From Clostridiaceae bacterium (GTDB taxonomy: Bacteria > Bacillota > Clostridia > Peptostreptococcales > T1SED10-28): a DNA stretch of 41,887 nucleotides. A program made the translations under genes and the position numbers. The notes below the pieces were generated by a model that was not told the origin of the DNA, did no database searches, and was given only the letters and a program-made list of their open reading frames with translations. This document shows, one piece after another, positions 31,681 through 41,887 of this stretch (positions within the stretch are counted from its first letter, which is position 1; every line of letters starts with the position of its first letter). Location of the stretch: assembly GCA_003553525.1 (NCBI GenBank), contig PWEO01000042.1, positions 1 to 41,887 of the forward strand, read 5' to 3'.

Positions 31681-32865
31681 TTACCTTCCTGCCATTTCTT
31701 TTTCCAGGATTAATCCTAGCCGCCGTATTCCCACCTGAATGTTTTCCTCAGACATCATGGAATAATTCAGTCGAAAAGTATTTTCTCTTCCCCCGTTGGG
31801 ATAAAAGGACCCTCCCGGAACAAAAGCAACATTTTCTTCTATGGATTTTTTAAATACTTCCTTGGCATCCATTCCTTCGGGAAGTTCGCACCAGGTGAAA
31901 ATTCCCCCTTGGGGATAGGTATACTTTACTTCCTTAGGGAAGTGTTTCCTAATAGCCGTCATCATAACATCCCGTCGTTTTCGGTAAACCTTCTTGATTT
32001 TTTCAATATGTTCATCAATGCTGTAGATTTCCATGAATTTATTGATTTCCCGTTGAGTCAGGGTATTGGTATGAAGATCCGTGCCCTGCTTTACAAAAAT
32101 GTATTTTTGTAATACTTCACCCTCTCCCAATGTCCATCCTAATCGCAAACCGGGACAAAATATTTTGGAAAAACTCCCCAAATAAACAACCCTCCCCTGG
32201 GTATCATAAGCTTTAATCGACGGCGGACGTTCTCCTTCAAATCGCAGTTCTCCATAGGGATTATCCTCGACAATGGGAAGGTCGTATTCGTTTGCCAGTT
32301 CAACCAGCCGCTTTCGTCTTTCAATGGACCAGGTTCTACCCGAAGGATTTTGAAAGTCCGGTATTACATAGATTATTTTAATGTTGTCGGTTTCTTTTAT
32401 AATCTTCTCTAACATCTCCATATCCATACCTTCATCATCGGTATCAATTTCCACAAATCCGGGGGAATAGGATTTAAATGCATTAATAGCTCCAAGATAA
32501 CTGGGACTCTCACAGAGTACTATATCCCCTTTATTTAAAAATACTTTTCCTGATAAATCCAGGCCTTGTTGTGATCCATTGGTAATAAGGATATTATCCG
32601 CAGTAGTTTTAACTCCAGCCTCTTCCATTCTTTTTGCAATTTTTTCCCGCAGGGGCAGGTACCCCTCCGTACTGCTGTATTGTAGGGCTTTTTCTCCGTC
32701 TTCCTCCAAAACCGCCTTCGATACCGCTTTCATTTCCTCCACGGGAAATAATTCCGGTGCCGGAAGACCTCCAGCAAAGGAAATGATCTCTGGATTTTCA
32801 ATAAGCTTTAAAATCTCCCGTATCTCCGAAGCCTTTAGTGATTCCATGCGCTTTGCAAATTTCAT
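31681..32865 (-). CDS. PLP-dependent aminotransferase, 2-aminoadipate/aromatic type (LysN-like)
   Basis: A 394-residue class I/II fold aminotransferase without an N-terminal DNA-binding domain. Start region ISFAGGLPAPELFPVEEM, TNGSQQGLDL (phosphate loop), PDFQNPSGRTWS near 170-181, and the Schiff-base Lys K234 in GSFSKIFCPGLRLGW identify the 2-aminoadipate/kynurenine aminotransferase branch. Such enzymes take broad aromatic or branched amino acids, which fits tryptophanase and other amino-acid genes nearby. The frame opens at two TTG codons; ATG 32865, nine bases after GGAGG, is given. It has an extended -10 element upstream and its own terminator. Confidence 0.88.
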   Translation of the reverse strand: MKFAKRMESLKASEIREILKLIENPEIISFAGGLPAPELFPVEEMKAVSKAVLEEDGEKALQYSSTEGYLPLREKIAKRMEEAGVKTTADNILITNGSQQGLDLSGKVFLNKGDIVLCESPSYLGAINAFKSYSPGFVEIDTDDEGMDMEMLEKIIKETDNIKIIYVIPDFQNPSGRTWSIERRKRLVELANEYDLPIVEDNPYGELRFEGERPPSIKAYDTQGRVVYLGSFSKIFCPGLRLGWTLGEGEVLQKYIFVKQGTDLHTNTLTQREINKFMEIYSIDEHIEKIKKVYRKRRDVMMTAIRKHFPKEVKYTYPQGGIFTWCELPEGMDAKEVFKKSIEENVAFVPGGSFYPNGGRENTFRLNYSMMSEENIQVGIRRLGLILEKEMAGR

Positions 32866-32916
32866 CAACAAACGCCTCCATCTTTATTAGTATTCCTTCA
32901 TCCTTTTATCACTGAT

Positions 32917-32925
32917 ATTATACCA
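32917..32925 (-). promoter_or_regulatory. Extended -10 promoter of the aminotransferase gene
   Basis: TGGTATAAT on the minus strand is an extended -10 (TGN-TATAAT) about 50 bases before the start; no good -35 is present. Confidence 0.5.
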
Positions 32926-33067
32926 TATTTCTGAAGATTCCGACTCCGGATCCATAAGAGCCCTACTGGAATTTTCCTGTATAAAGTATCTCCTCTTAAT
33001 AATTGTGTATTTTCCTAAACTACAGGGTATACAGGTATAATACAGAAAATCTCTTGGAGGGATAGTA

Positions 33068-34849
33068 ATGTTTAAATTGATGTTAAGCAGCTTATGGGAT
33101 TTTAGAAAGTCCTGGAGAAAATACTTGTTATTCAGCTTTTTTTATTTACTGTTAAGCAGCTATGTATTAATTCCCTTTTTAGGTTATTTCTTAAACCGTC
33201 TTCTTCTTCTGGTCAGCTCCGGAGTTCTTATCAACTCCGCAGCATTTTCCCTTCTTCTGGATCCTAGGGGGATCATCGGACTTATCCTGCTGTCCACCTT
33301 GGCGGTTATTTTTACCATTATCCAGGTGGGTACCTTGATTATCCTTGCCCATAAAAATAATTTCAACAAAGAAATTCTTGTTTCCGAAGGAATTTTCACC
33401 TCCCTTTCTTCGATCAAACGAATGCTCGGTTTAGGAGGGCTTTACCTTGCTTTTCTTTTCTTTTTAATCATTCCCATTGTTAATATTCCTATAATGCCGG
33501 AATTTTCAGAGCTTGTCGCTTTTCCTCAGCTGCTAATGGAGACCATTATGGGAAACATCCTAACCCGGAGTCTTTATTTCCTGGTCACTATCCTGTTTAT
33601 CTATCTCCTTCTTCGTTTAATTTTCACCCTCCATGAAGTACTGATTGAAGATCAAAAAGTCTGGACGGGGATGAAAAACAGTATGAAATTAACTAAAAGA
33701 ATCAGTTTCATTCTCCTTGTAAAGCTGTTGATTTTTGATATTATCCTGTTTTCTTTGGGAGCACTGTTCTTTACCTTGCTTTCTTCACTACCGGAAGTTC
33801 TTAATATTCAGGTCAATTATATTCTCCGTAATTATCTTGTCACATTGTCCAGCTTTTTGACCTATATTTATTCCTTGATTCTGATTCCCTTAAACATCAT
33901 CTTTATCACTAAGCTTTATAAACAGTCAAAGGGCAATTATCTGAAGGAAGATCGGTTGCAAACCTACAATATTCAGTCCCTTGCGGCTTTTGAGAAGTGG
34001 TTGTTTGGACTATTGAAAAAGAAAAAAATACTCCTTCCCATTTTACTCTTTGTCAGCATTGTCGCCACATTTTTTACGGGCCTGTTTATCAACCAAAATA
34101 CCATCTATGCCGGAAGAGATGTTTCAGTAATTTCTCACCGGGCCTTGGTTCAGGATGAGTTTGAGAATTCCCTGGCCGCTATTCGTGCTTCCATGGAAGC
34201 GGATGTGGATATCATAGAATTCGACGTAATGATGACCGAGGATCAGGTTATCGTTCTTCATCATGACCGCAGTTTATTAAGAACCTTCGGACTTCCTTAT
34301 ATGATCAACGAGTTGACCTATGGGGAACTGCTAAGTCTTGATGCGGATTTACCTACCAACTGGCATTCCGACGACCCCTTTCTCCCTACATTGGATGACG
34401 CGTTGGAAATTACTACAGGGGAGGTACGGGTTCTTATTGATGCTAAAACCAATGGAGACAATGACGCCTTCGCCCGGGAGCTGGTTCGAATTATTGAAGA
34501 TCATGAAATGGAAGAAAGCGCTTATATTCAGTCCTTCAGTAATAACCTCCTCAATCATGTTCACGAACTGAACCCTGAAATTATCACGGCTCAAATTATG
34601 TATTACAGCCTGGGTGACCTTGGTACTTTAGACGTAGATTACTATACGGCTCATCACGGAATGCTAAGTCATGATTTTGTTCGAAGGGCGAGACAGAACG
34701 ACAAAGGTATCTGGGTTTGGACCGTGAATACGGAAGAGGCGGTACGTGAGGTGTTGCAATACGATATCGACGGAATCATTACCAACCAACCTTTAATGGT
34801 AAAGGATATTTTAGGAAGAAGCGTAGATGAGGTGAGCAATGAAGACTGA
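33068..34849 (+). CDS. Glycerophosphodiester phosphodiesterase with N-terminal membrane domain
   Basis: A 593-residue protein. Residues 1-350 are a multi-helix membrane domain (about seven segments) of the GDPD-associated type; residues 355-590 are a GDPD TIM barrel outside the membrane. The catalytic elements are SHRALVQDEFENS (His-Arg and Glu-Asn-Ser), DIIEFDVMMTEDQVIVLHHDRSL (metal-binding Glu/Asp and second catalytic His) and VRVLIDAKT. The usual HRG...PENS reads HRA...FENS, a small deviation. The enzyme releases glycerol-3-phosphate from glycerophosphodiesters, possibly also from lipoteichoic acid, which pairs logically with the LtaS-like gene in the window. A GGAGG site precedes the ATG, and a TATAAT (33036-33041) lies upstream. 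Confidence 0.9.
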   Translation: MFKLMLSSLWDFRKSWRKYLLFSFFYLLLSSYVLIPFLGYFLNRLLLLVSSGVLINSAAFSLLLDPRGIIGLILLSTLAVIFTIIQVGTLIILAHKNNFNKEILVSEGIFTSLSSIKRMLGLGGLYLAFLFFLIIPIVNIPIMPEFSELVAFPQLLMETIMGNILTRSLYFLVTILFIYLLLRLIFTLHEVLIEDQKVWTGMKNSMKLTKRISFILLVKLLIFDIILFSLGALFFTLLSSLPEVLNIQVNYILRNYLVTLSSFLTYIYSLILIPLNIIFITKLYKQSKGNYLKEDRLQTYNIQSLAAFEKWLFGLLKKKKILLPILLFVSIVATFFTGLFINQNTIYAGRDVSVISHRALVQDEFENSLAAIRASMEADVDIIEFDVMMTEDQVIVLHHDRSLLRTFGLPYMINELTYGELLSLDADLPTNWHSDDPFLPTLDDALEITTGEVRVLIDAKTNGDNDAFARELVRIIEDHEMEESAYIQSFSNNLLNHVHELNPEIITAQIMYYSLGDLGTLDVDYYTAHHGMLSHDFVRRARQNDKGIWVWTVNTEEAVREVLQYDIDGIITNQPLMVKDILGRSVDEVSNED

Positions 34850-34916
34850 TGCCGAACCGTCACCACACTCATATTCCATGGTAGGGAAGTATTAACCCAA
34901 TTAAAAGCAATCAATT

Positions 34917-34949
34917 AAAGGACTCCTGGATTACCAAGAGTCCTTTTTT
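34917..34949 (+). terminator. Terminator after the GDPD gene
   Basis: AAAGGACTC (34917-34925) and GAGTCCTTT pair over nine bases around a 12-base loop, followed by T6 on the plus strand. Confidence 0.88.
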
Positions 34950-35022
34950 AGTCTGCATTTCTATCTAAAATATATATGTCAAAATGCTTAATCGGACTTG
35001 TCCCTCATGAGTTGATAAAATC

Positions 35023-37221
<2,199 letters not shown>

Positions 37222-37355
37222 TTAACCTCCTTCATTCATTTGGTCGTTCCAAATCTTTTTAATATATTTAATTTCACATATGAAACATATACCCATTTAT
37301 ATAGATCGCTTAACAAAATTTCTGACAATTCCCTTTGCCTAACTCTTAGATTCCA

Positions 37356-38582
37356 CTAATTGATGTCCTCCTTCACTGCAAAACTTGGATACAGCCCGTC
37401 CCAGACAATTTTTCGATAATTCTTTCGATCCGTATCCCCTTCGGTGGAAATACAAAGAATTTTTGATGTCTTACCCAATTTCAGCTTCTTTTTTATTTCC
37501 AGTAGTTCCTCTCGGGTCATAATCTCCGCAATGAGTCCCAGGGTTACGGCACCGCTTTCTCCGGAGATTACTCTTTGATCCCCGGCCAGAGGGTTGCCCA
37601 GGATTCGCATACCCTTTGCAGCAATATGGTCCGGCACCGATACGAAATTATCCCCATAATTTCTTAAAATTTCCCAACCGACGGTAGATACCTCTCCACA
37701 GGCGAGGCCTGCCATGATCGTGTTCAAATCCCCCGTCACACATTGTAAAGTATCGCCATTAGATATAGCATTTTTCAAAACACAAGCGGCTTTGTCCGGC
37801 TCCACAATGGTAATAATCGGTCGCTCTTTTTCACCATAGTAATCAGCAAAAAAACCGGTTAATGCCCCGGCCATAGAACCCACTCCCGCTTGAAGAAATA
37901 TATGGCTAGGCTTCCGTTCTTTTAGCTGTTCGATGATTTCATGTGCCAAAGTAGTATATCCTTCCATAATCCATCGGGGGATTTTTTCATAACCCTCCCA
38001 AGCGGTGTCTTGAAGGAGCACCCAATCATTTTTTTCTGCTTGAGCCTTTGCAAACCTCACCGTATCATCATAGTTCATATCTGTAATAGATGCCTTCGCC
38101 CCCAGGTTCCGTATAGTGCTTAATCGCTCCGGCGCGCTTCCCCTCGGAAGATATACCACACTTTTATATCCCAGTTCCTTCGCTGCCCATGCAATTCCCC
38201 TACCATGATTTCCGTCAGTGGCGGTAACAAAGGTAATATCTCCGATCTCTTTTTCAGTTTTCTTACTTTTTAATTTCCGAAAGGATAATTCTTCAATGTC
38301 GACTCCCAGCCGGCTTGCAATGTATTGTCCGATACAGTAAGTTCCTCCTAATGCTTTGAAGGCATTTAGACCGAATCGGTAGCTCTCATCTTTAATAAAA
38401 ATACTGTTAAGCCCGAAATAATTGGCTAATTGCTGAAGTTCTATTAAGGGGGTTACGGAATAACCCGGGAAGCTCTCATGAAACTTTCTTGCTTTTTTTG
38501 CATGCATTACTCCAAAGGGACTCTGAGAAATATTTTCTCCTTGTACTTTCTCCTTATGTAGAAATCCAATATTGTTTATCAT
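37356..38582 (-). CDS. dpaL: Diaminopropionate ammonia-lyase
   Basis: A PLP enzyme of fold type II that splits 2,3-diaminopropionate to pyruvate and two ammonia. The 408-residue protein has KDESYRFGLNAFKALGG with the PLP lysine K76, VTATDGNHGRGIAWAAKELG, AGVGSMAGALTGFF (phosphate loop), and the C-terminal LCISTEGDTD, all typical of YgeX/DpaL and distinguishing it from threonine dehydratase. AGGAGGG precedes the ATG. It lies between an IclR regulator and katG. With tryptophanase it forms an amino-acid-to-pyruvate/ammonia set. Confidence 0.95.
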   Translation of the reverse strand: MINNIGFLHKEKVQGENISQSPFGVMHAKKARKFHESFPGYSVTPLIELQQLANYFGLNSIFIKDESYRFGLNAFKALGGTYCIGQYIASRLGVDIEELSFRKLKSKKTEKEIGDITFVTATDGNHGRGIAWAAKELGYKSVVYLPRGSAPERLSTIRNLGAKASITDMNYDDTVRFAKAQAEKNDWVLLQDTAWEGYEKIPRWIMEGYTTLAHEIIEQLKERKPSHIFLQAGVGSMAGALTGFFADYYGEKERPIITIVEPDKAACVLKNAISNGDTLQCVTGDLNTIMAGLACGEVSTVGWEILRNYGDNFVSVPDHIAAKGMRILGNPLAGDQRVISGESGAVTLGLIAEIMTREELLEIKKKLKLGKTSKILCISTEGDTDRKNYRKIVWDGLYPSFAVKEDIN

Positions 38583-38642
38583 AAAAACCCTCCTGTTTTT
38601 TTCTTTCTAAGCATCTATATTACTTATATTATCATCAATATT

Positions 38643-38651
38643 ATTATAACA
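38643..38651 (-). promoter_or_regulatory. Extended -10 promoter of dpaL
   Basis: TGTTATAAT on the minus strand fits an extended -10 about 60 bases before dpaL; the -35 is poor. Confidence 0.5.
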
Positions 38652-38680
38652 TCGAAGTTTACTTACAACGAAAAGAATAA

Positions 38681-38713
38681 TAGCAGTAAAAGTTACATTA
38701 GCAGTGAAGGTTG
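38681..38713. repeat. Imperfect direct repeat upstream of dpaL
   Basis: TAGCAGTAAAAGTTA (38681) and TAGCAGTGAAGGTTG (38699) are 18 bases apart, placed just upstream of the dpaL promoter where an activator could bind. Confidence 0.4.
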
Positions 38714-38753
38714 TTACTGTGGTGAAAGCATGGAAAACTATTACCTATATATT

Positions 38754-38789
38754 AAAACCCCCCGAAAAAGGATTTATTCCTTCCGGGGT
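38754..38789 (-). terminator. Terminator after the IclR gene
   Basis: CCCCGGAAGGA...TCCTTTTTCGGGG on the minus strand forms a hairpin with an internal mismatch, followed by GGTTTTAAT. It separates the IclR gene from dpaL. Confidence 0.75.
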
Positions 38790-38794
38790 GCCGA

Positions 38795-39541
38795 CTAAAA
38801 CTTTGAAGTAATTTCCGATGCGGTTTTTACCACTTTATCAATAAAAACCTGCTCGTTTTGTATTCGAAAGGATGGTACCGAAATACTAATGGCTGCAATA
38901 CAATGTCTCATCCCATCAAATATCGGTGCCCCGAAGCAGGTAAGCCCTTCCTCAACTTCTTCGCGATCGATGGCGAATCCTCTCTCTCTAACCATTTTCA
39001 AAGATTCCCCAATCAATTTTCGGTCCGTAACGGTTCGGTCACTATAAGCCCTCAAGGTTTCCTTGGAATTCATCAACTGATCAAAACAGCCGTTACTGTT
39101 AAAGGCTAATAAACATTTCCCCACGGAAGTGGCATGAAGTTGCCGCTTATCCCCGATATTCGGTACTGCGGAAAATTTTCTTTCGGGGTTTGCTTTTAAC
39201 ACCGTTACCGCATAAATTCCCTGGGCAATGGAAATATTAATACTTTCGTTTATTTCCTGTGCTAATAATTGTATCACCCGTTGCGCTTGTTTTTCCAGTT
39301 GGCTTACGGTTTCCGTCTTGCTTCCGATTAAGTAGGGTTTGATGGTCAAATAGTATTTCTTAGTTTCCTGTTCCCGATAAAGATACCCCGCTTCTTCCAA
39401 GGTTATTACCAATCGCTGGGTTGTACTGCTGGGAAAAAGCAGTCTTTCACCGATTTCCGTGATGCTCCAAGCCGGCTTTTCCGTAAACAGTTCTAAAATC
39501 TTTAGGGCCTTCATTACCGACTGGATGCTTCCATTACTCAT
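38795..39541 (-). CDS. IclR family transcriptional regulator
   Basis: A 248-residue regulator. The winged helix is at residues 8-70 (VMKALKILELFTEKPAWSITEIGERL, then PSSTTQRLVITLEEAGYLYR). The IclR effector domain follows, with KFSAVPNIGDKRQLHATSVGKCLLA near 120-145 and EEGLTCFGAPIFDGMRHCIAAISIS near 205-230, the small-molecule pocket and its Cys. TTG 39559 opens the frame inside the tnaA terminator; ATG 39541, eight bases after AAGGAGG, is the better start. It lies between tnaA and dpaL, so one or both are likely targets and an amino-acid breakdown product the likely effector. Confidence 0.92.
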   Translation of the reverse strand: MSNGSIQSVMKALKILELFTEKPAWSITEIGERLLFPSSTTQRLVITLEEAGYLYREQETKKYYLTIKPYLIGSKTETVSQLEKQAQRVIQLLAQEINESINISIAQGIYAVTVLKANPERKFSAVPNIGDKRQLHATSVGKCLLAFNSNGCFDQLMNSKETLRAYSDRTVTDRKLIGESLKMVRERGFAIDREEVEEGLTCFGAPIFDGMRHCIAAISISVPSFRIQNEQVFIDKVVKTASEITSKF

Positions 39542-39556
39542 AATGCTTTCCTCCTT

Positions 39557-39584
39557 CAAAAAAAGCCGGAGGATAATCTCCGGC
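39557..39584 (-). terminator. Terminator after tnaA, inside the IclR leader
   Basis: GCCGGAG (39565-39571) and CTCCGGC (39578-39584) around GATAAT, followed on the minus strand by T7. The U-tract ends a few bases before the IclR ribosome binding site, so read-through would feed that gene. Confidence 0.9.
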
Positions 39585-39602
39585 CTTTAATTAAACAACT
39601 GC

Positions 39603-40982
39603 TTATATCATCGGCTTAAGTTTCGCTGTAAAGTGTCTAAGAATCGGTGGTTCCCAGGTGATCTCATATCCTTTTAAACTGTCCGCTTTTTCTTGAATCG
39701 CGATTAAAGCCTCTACAATCACATCTAAATGGGACTGGGTGTACACTCTTCTTGGTACCGCAAGGCGAGTAAACTCAAATTCCGACTCGATCTGCTCTCC
39801 CGTATCGGGATTGTTCCCCATCATATAGGAACCGATATCGCAAGACCGAATGCCTGCTTCTTTATAAAGCTCCAGGGCTAATGTCTGTGCAGGGAACTGA
39901 TGATAGGGAATATGGGGAAGCATTTTCTTCGCATCAAGGAAAAGGGCATGTCCCCCTGCTGGGGACTGATGGGCAATTCCTGCTTCTTTCAGCTTACCCG
40001 CAAGATATTCAATTTGTCCCACTCGATATTGAAGATAGTCAAAGTCCGTTCCTTCCTGCAAGCCGATGGCCATGGCTTCAAGATCCCGTCCTGCAAGTCC
40101 TCCGTAGGAAATAAATCCTTCCAAGGGAATGGTTCTGGCTTTAACGGTTTCAAAAAGGTCATTACGATCCTTAATTCCGATTAATCCTCCCATATTGATG
40201 ATGGCATCTTTCTTTGCACTCATGGTGAAGATTTCTCCATAACTGAACATTTCTCTTGCAATATCCTTAATGGATTTGTTCTCATATCCTTCTTCTCTTT
40301 GTTTAATAAAATAGGCATTTTCTGCGTAACGGGCAGCATCAATACATACGGGAATATTATATTTTTTGGCGATTTCACTGGTTTCCCGCATATTCTCCAT
40401 GGAAACCGGCTGTCCTCCTGCGCTGTTGTTGGTAACCGTAATAATAATCAGCCCTACTTTTTCCGGGCCGTGTTCTTCAATTAAGGACACCAACCGTTTA
40501 TTATCCATGTTCCCTTTAAAGGGGTGATAGAATTCCGTATCTCCCGCTTCCTTAATCACACAATCAATAGCTCTTGCCCCGGCCAACTCCACATGGGCTC
40601 GGGTAGTATCAAAGTGCATGTTGGAGATTGCAACTTTGCCTTCCTGTAAATACATGGGCATAACAACCTTTTCCGCAGCTCTTCCCTGATGCACCGGTTG
40701 AAAATACTGATATCCAAAGATATCTTCAGCGGATTTCATCAATTCTTTATAACTTCTGGAACCGGAGTAGGATTCATCACCAATCATCATTCCACTCCAC
40801 TGTTGATCACTCATTGCACCGGTACCACTGTCGGTTAACAGGTCGATATATACATCATCGGAATTAAGGGCAAACACATTGTAATTTGCCTCTTTGATTT
40901 TTTCAATACGTTCTTCCCGGCTTAGGACCTTAATCGGCTCCACCATTTTGATTTTGAAAGGTTCAGCAAAGTACTTTGACAT
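39603..40982 (-). CDS. tnaA: Tryptophanase
   Basis: A 459-residue PLP enzyme that splits tryptophan to indole, pyruvate and ammonia. The PLP lysine is K258 in [41 protein letters not shown] and [14 protein letters not shown] are shared with the beta-eliminating lyase family. It is called tryptophanase rather than tyrosine phenol-lyase because the position of the phenol-binding Arg (MERG in TPL) reads CDIGSY here, and the C-terminus ends LRHFTAKL with tryptophanase's His. The sequence SDQQW after the SGTGAM motif is TPL-like, so a mixed specificity is possible. ATG 40982 has AGGAGAG six bases upstream and was chosen over 41003. A structured leader precedes it. Confidence 0.9.
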   Translation of the reverse strand: MSKYFAEPFKIKMVEPIKVLSREERIEKIKEANYNVFALNSDDVYIDLLTDSGTGAMSDQQWSGMMIGDESYSGSRSYKELMKSAEDIFGYQYFQPVHQGRAAEKVVMPMYLQEGKVAISNMHFDTTRAHVELAGARAIDCVIKEAGDTEFYHPFKGNMDNKRLVSLIEEHGPEKVGLIIITVTNNSAGGQPVSMENMRETSEIAKKYNIPVCIDAARYAENAYFIKQREEGYENKSIKDIAREMFSYGEIFTMSAKKDAIINMGGLIGIKDRNDLFETVKARTIPLEGFISYGGLAGRDLEAMAIGLQEGTDFDYLQYRVGQIEYLAGKLKEAGIAHQSPAGGHALFLDAKKMLPHIPYHQFPAQTLALELYKEAGIRSCDIGSYMMGNNPDTGEQIESEFEFTRLAVPRRVYTQSHLDVIVEALIAIQEKADSLKGYEITWEPPILRHFTAKLKPMI

Positions 40983-41037
40983 GTTGATCTCTCCTATCAT
41001 CATTTATTTTTCATATTACGTCCTGTTTCTTTAATCC

Positions 41038-41066
41038 CACAATACGGGAATCATTCCCACATTGTG
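41038..41066. promoter_or_regulatory. Leader hairpin before tnaA
   Basis: CACAAT-N2-GGGAA-N3-TTCCC-N2-ATTGTG pairs 11 of 13 positions, starting about 56 bases before the tnaA ATG. It could be an RNA hairpin or operator. Confidence 0.55.
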
Positions 41067-41077
41067 AACATATTAAA

Positions 41078-41104
41078 ACAGAATTACTTGTTTCTCAATT
41101 CTGT
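41078..41104. promoter_or_regulatory. Inverted repeat at the tnaA transcription start
   Basis: ACAGAATT-N11-AATTCTGT is perfect over 8 bp and begins at about +1 of the predicted promoter; a possible 5' mRNA hairpin or operator. Confidence 0.5.
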
Positions 41105-41110
41105 AATTCT

Positions 41111-41139
41111 ATTTTATATGATATTGATGAACTTTACAA
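41111..41139 (-). promoter_or_regulatory. tnaA promoter
   Basis: TTGTAA (41134-41139) and TAAAAT (41111-41116) on the minus strand with a 17-base spacer, giving a leader of about 120 bases. Confidence 0.65.
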
Positions 41140-41257
41140 GGCAAAAAACTAACTTAGAATTCAATTTTGAAAAGCCCCGGCATCGTATCCACGCCAAATG
41201 CGGTTACTTGGACTTTTCATCCCCTAAAAGCAAATCAGATTTTGCTAGTAAAGATCC

Positions 41258-41887
41258 CTACAAATCAATTTCAAATAATATTGGCGTGTGGTCTTGTCTT
41301 GGACCTGAATCAATCATTTCAGATTTAATAACCCGATCGGCAATACGGTCACTAACCAGCCAATAGTCAATTCTCCAACCTGAATTATTGATTTTACTTG
41401 TCTTTGCCCGCTGAGCCCACCAGGTGTAAACACCTGTTACATCACCGTGAATACTGCGAAAGGTATCTGTAAATCCTTTTGCTAAAAGATTTGTGAAGCC
41501 TTGACGTTCCTCATCTGTAAAGCCCGCTGAATTACGGTTGTTATTAGGATGAGCCAAATCAATTTCTTTATGGGCTACGTTAAAATCACCCGTTGCTATA
41601 ACATACTTCTTTTTATCCAGATTTGCTAGGTACTCTGCATACTTTTTGTCCCAAATCTGACGTTCTTCTAAACGATTCAAGCCATCTCCTGCATTAGGTG
41701 TGTAAACTTGTGTTAAGTAGAATTCATCAAACTCTAATGTGATGATTCGCCCCTCAGAGTCCATGGTACTCGGTGCACCAAGTACCGGATAGGTAACGGA
41801 TGGTTCCAGATCCTTCTTATATAAAAACATGGTACCTGCATAACCCTTGCGGGCCGGCTCCACTGAAACATTCCAAACAATTTCATA
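41258..41887 (-). CDS. Exodeoxyribonuclease III (5' end outside window)
   Basis: The last 209 residues of an ExoA/XthA-type enzyme that cuts at abasic sites and trims 3' ends in base-excision repair. The frame is open to the right edge (YEIVWN before the first internal GTG), so about 45 N-terminal residues lie outside. Visible catalytic motifs are TQVYTPNAG (Tyr), ATGDFNVAHKEIDLAHP (Asp-Asn), YTWWAQR, NSGWRIDYWLVS and the terminal RQDHTPI (Asp-His). The sequence reads much like lactic-acid-bacterial/streptococcal ExoA, so transfer from Bacilli is possible. No strong terminator follows. Confidence 0.93.
   Translation of the reverse strand, partial: YEIVWNVSVEPARKGYAGTMFLYKKDLEPSVTYPVLGAPSTMDSEGRIITLEFDEFYLTQVYTPNAGDGLNRLEERQIWDKKYAEYLANLDKKKYVIATGDFNVAHKEIDLAHPNNNRNSAGFTDEERQGFTNLLAKGFTDTFRSIHGDVTGVYTWWAQRAKTSKINNSGWRIDYWLVSDRIADRVIKSEMIDSGPRQDHTPILFEIDL

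Noticed and set aside
37257-37275. AT-rich palindrome upstream of katG as a PerR box.
   Set aside because: TTAA-N5-TTAA shares too little with the PerR consensus to support a call.
39603-40982. Tyrosine phenol-lyase as the identity of the beta-eliminating lyase.
   Set aside because: The TPL-specific Arg position reads Ile in CDIGSY and the C-terminal RHFTAKL is tryptophanase-like.
41064-41366. Plus-strand open frame between tnaA and the exonuclease gene.
   Set aside because: It lacks a ribosome binding site and overlaps the exonuclease gene antisense; no recognisable protein.

Overview
The window is AT-rich DNA from a low-GC Gram-positive anaerobe, most likely a clostridium, perhaps of the alkaliphilic, amino-acid-fermenting kind. 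The placement rests on strong AGGAGG ribosome binding sites, frequent TTG/GTG starts, consensus sigma-A promoters, U-tract terminators, a probable selenoprotein, tryptophanase and diaminopropionate ammonia-lyase. Genus is not determined. I see no tRNA, rRNA, CRISPR array, insertion sequence or prophage.

Layout. 1-6.7 kb: a PhnD-like lipoprotein, rpsD, a degV-purC-topB run, and a cyclophilin. 6.7-12 kb: an AcuI/YhdH-type reductase, an LtaS-like sulfatase, a PadR regulator and hflX. 12.2-15 kb: the tldD-tldE peptidase pair. 15-16.8 kb: three small genes, including a C-GCAxxG-C-C redox protein whose first conserved cysteine is encoded by an in-frame TGA followed by a SECIS-like hairpin. 17.1-20.4 kb: a divergent locus with a small exported peptide carrying two identical DGLIEWN motifs, an HD-GYP phosphodiesterase gene downstream of it, and, facing away, a helix-turn-helix plus TPR-like regulator and a YihY/BrkB membrane protein. 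A full-consensus sigma-54 promoter precedes the regulator. This looks like an undescribed peptide-signalling (RRNPP-type) system. 20.5-24.9 kb: a persulfide/thiosulfate module of CstB-like dioxygenase-rhodanese, SLC13 permease and the two half-size YeeE/YedE subunits (PmpA/PmpB type). 25-31.5 kb: a DUF4153 membrane protein, a TtcA-like PP-loop protein with an acetamidase/formamidase, and a cadC-cadA metal-resistance operon behind a perfect consensus promoter with an operator-like palindrome. 31.6-41.9 kb: an aminotransferase, a membrane-anchored glycerophosphodiesterase, catalase-peroxidase, diaminopropionate ammonia-lyase, an IclR regulator, tryptophanase with a structured leader, and the 3' part of an exonuclease III gene running off the right edge.

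Functional themes are amino-acid catabolism (tnaA, dpaL, aminotransferase), redox and sulfur defence (katG, the CstB-like operon, the selenoprotein), metal efflux (cadCA) and cell-envelope lipids (LtaS-like, GDPD). Several gene starts were moved from the longest open frame to the codon best placed behind a Shine-Dalgarno sequence; each entry says so. Only two stretches over 300 bases lack a gene (11923-12235 and 16777-17090) and both are described.
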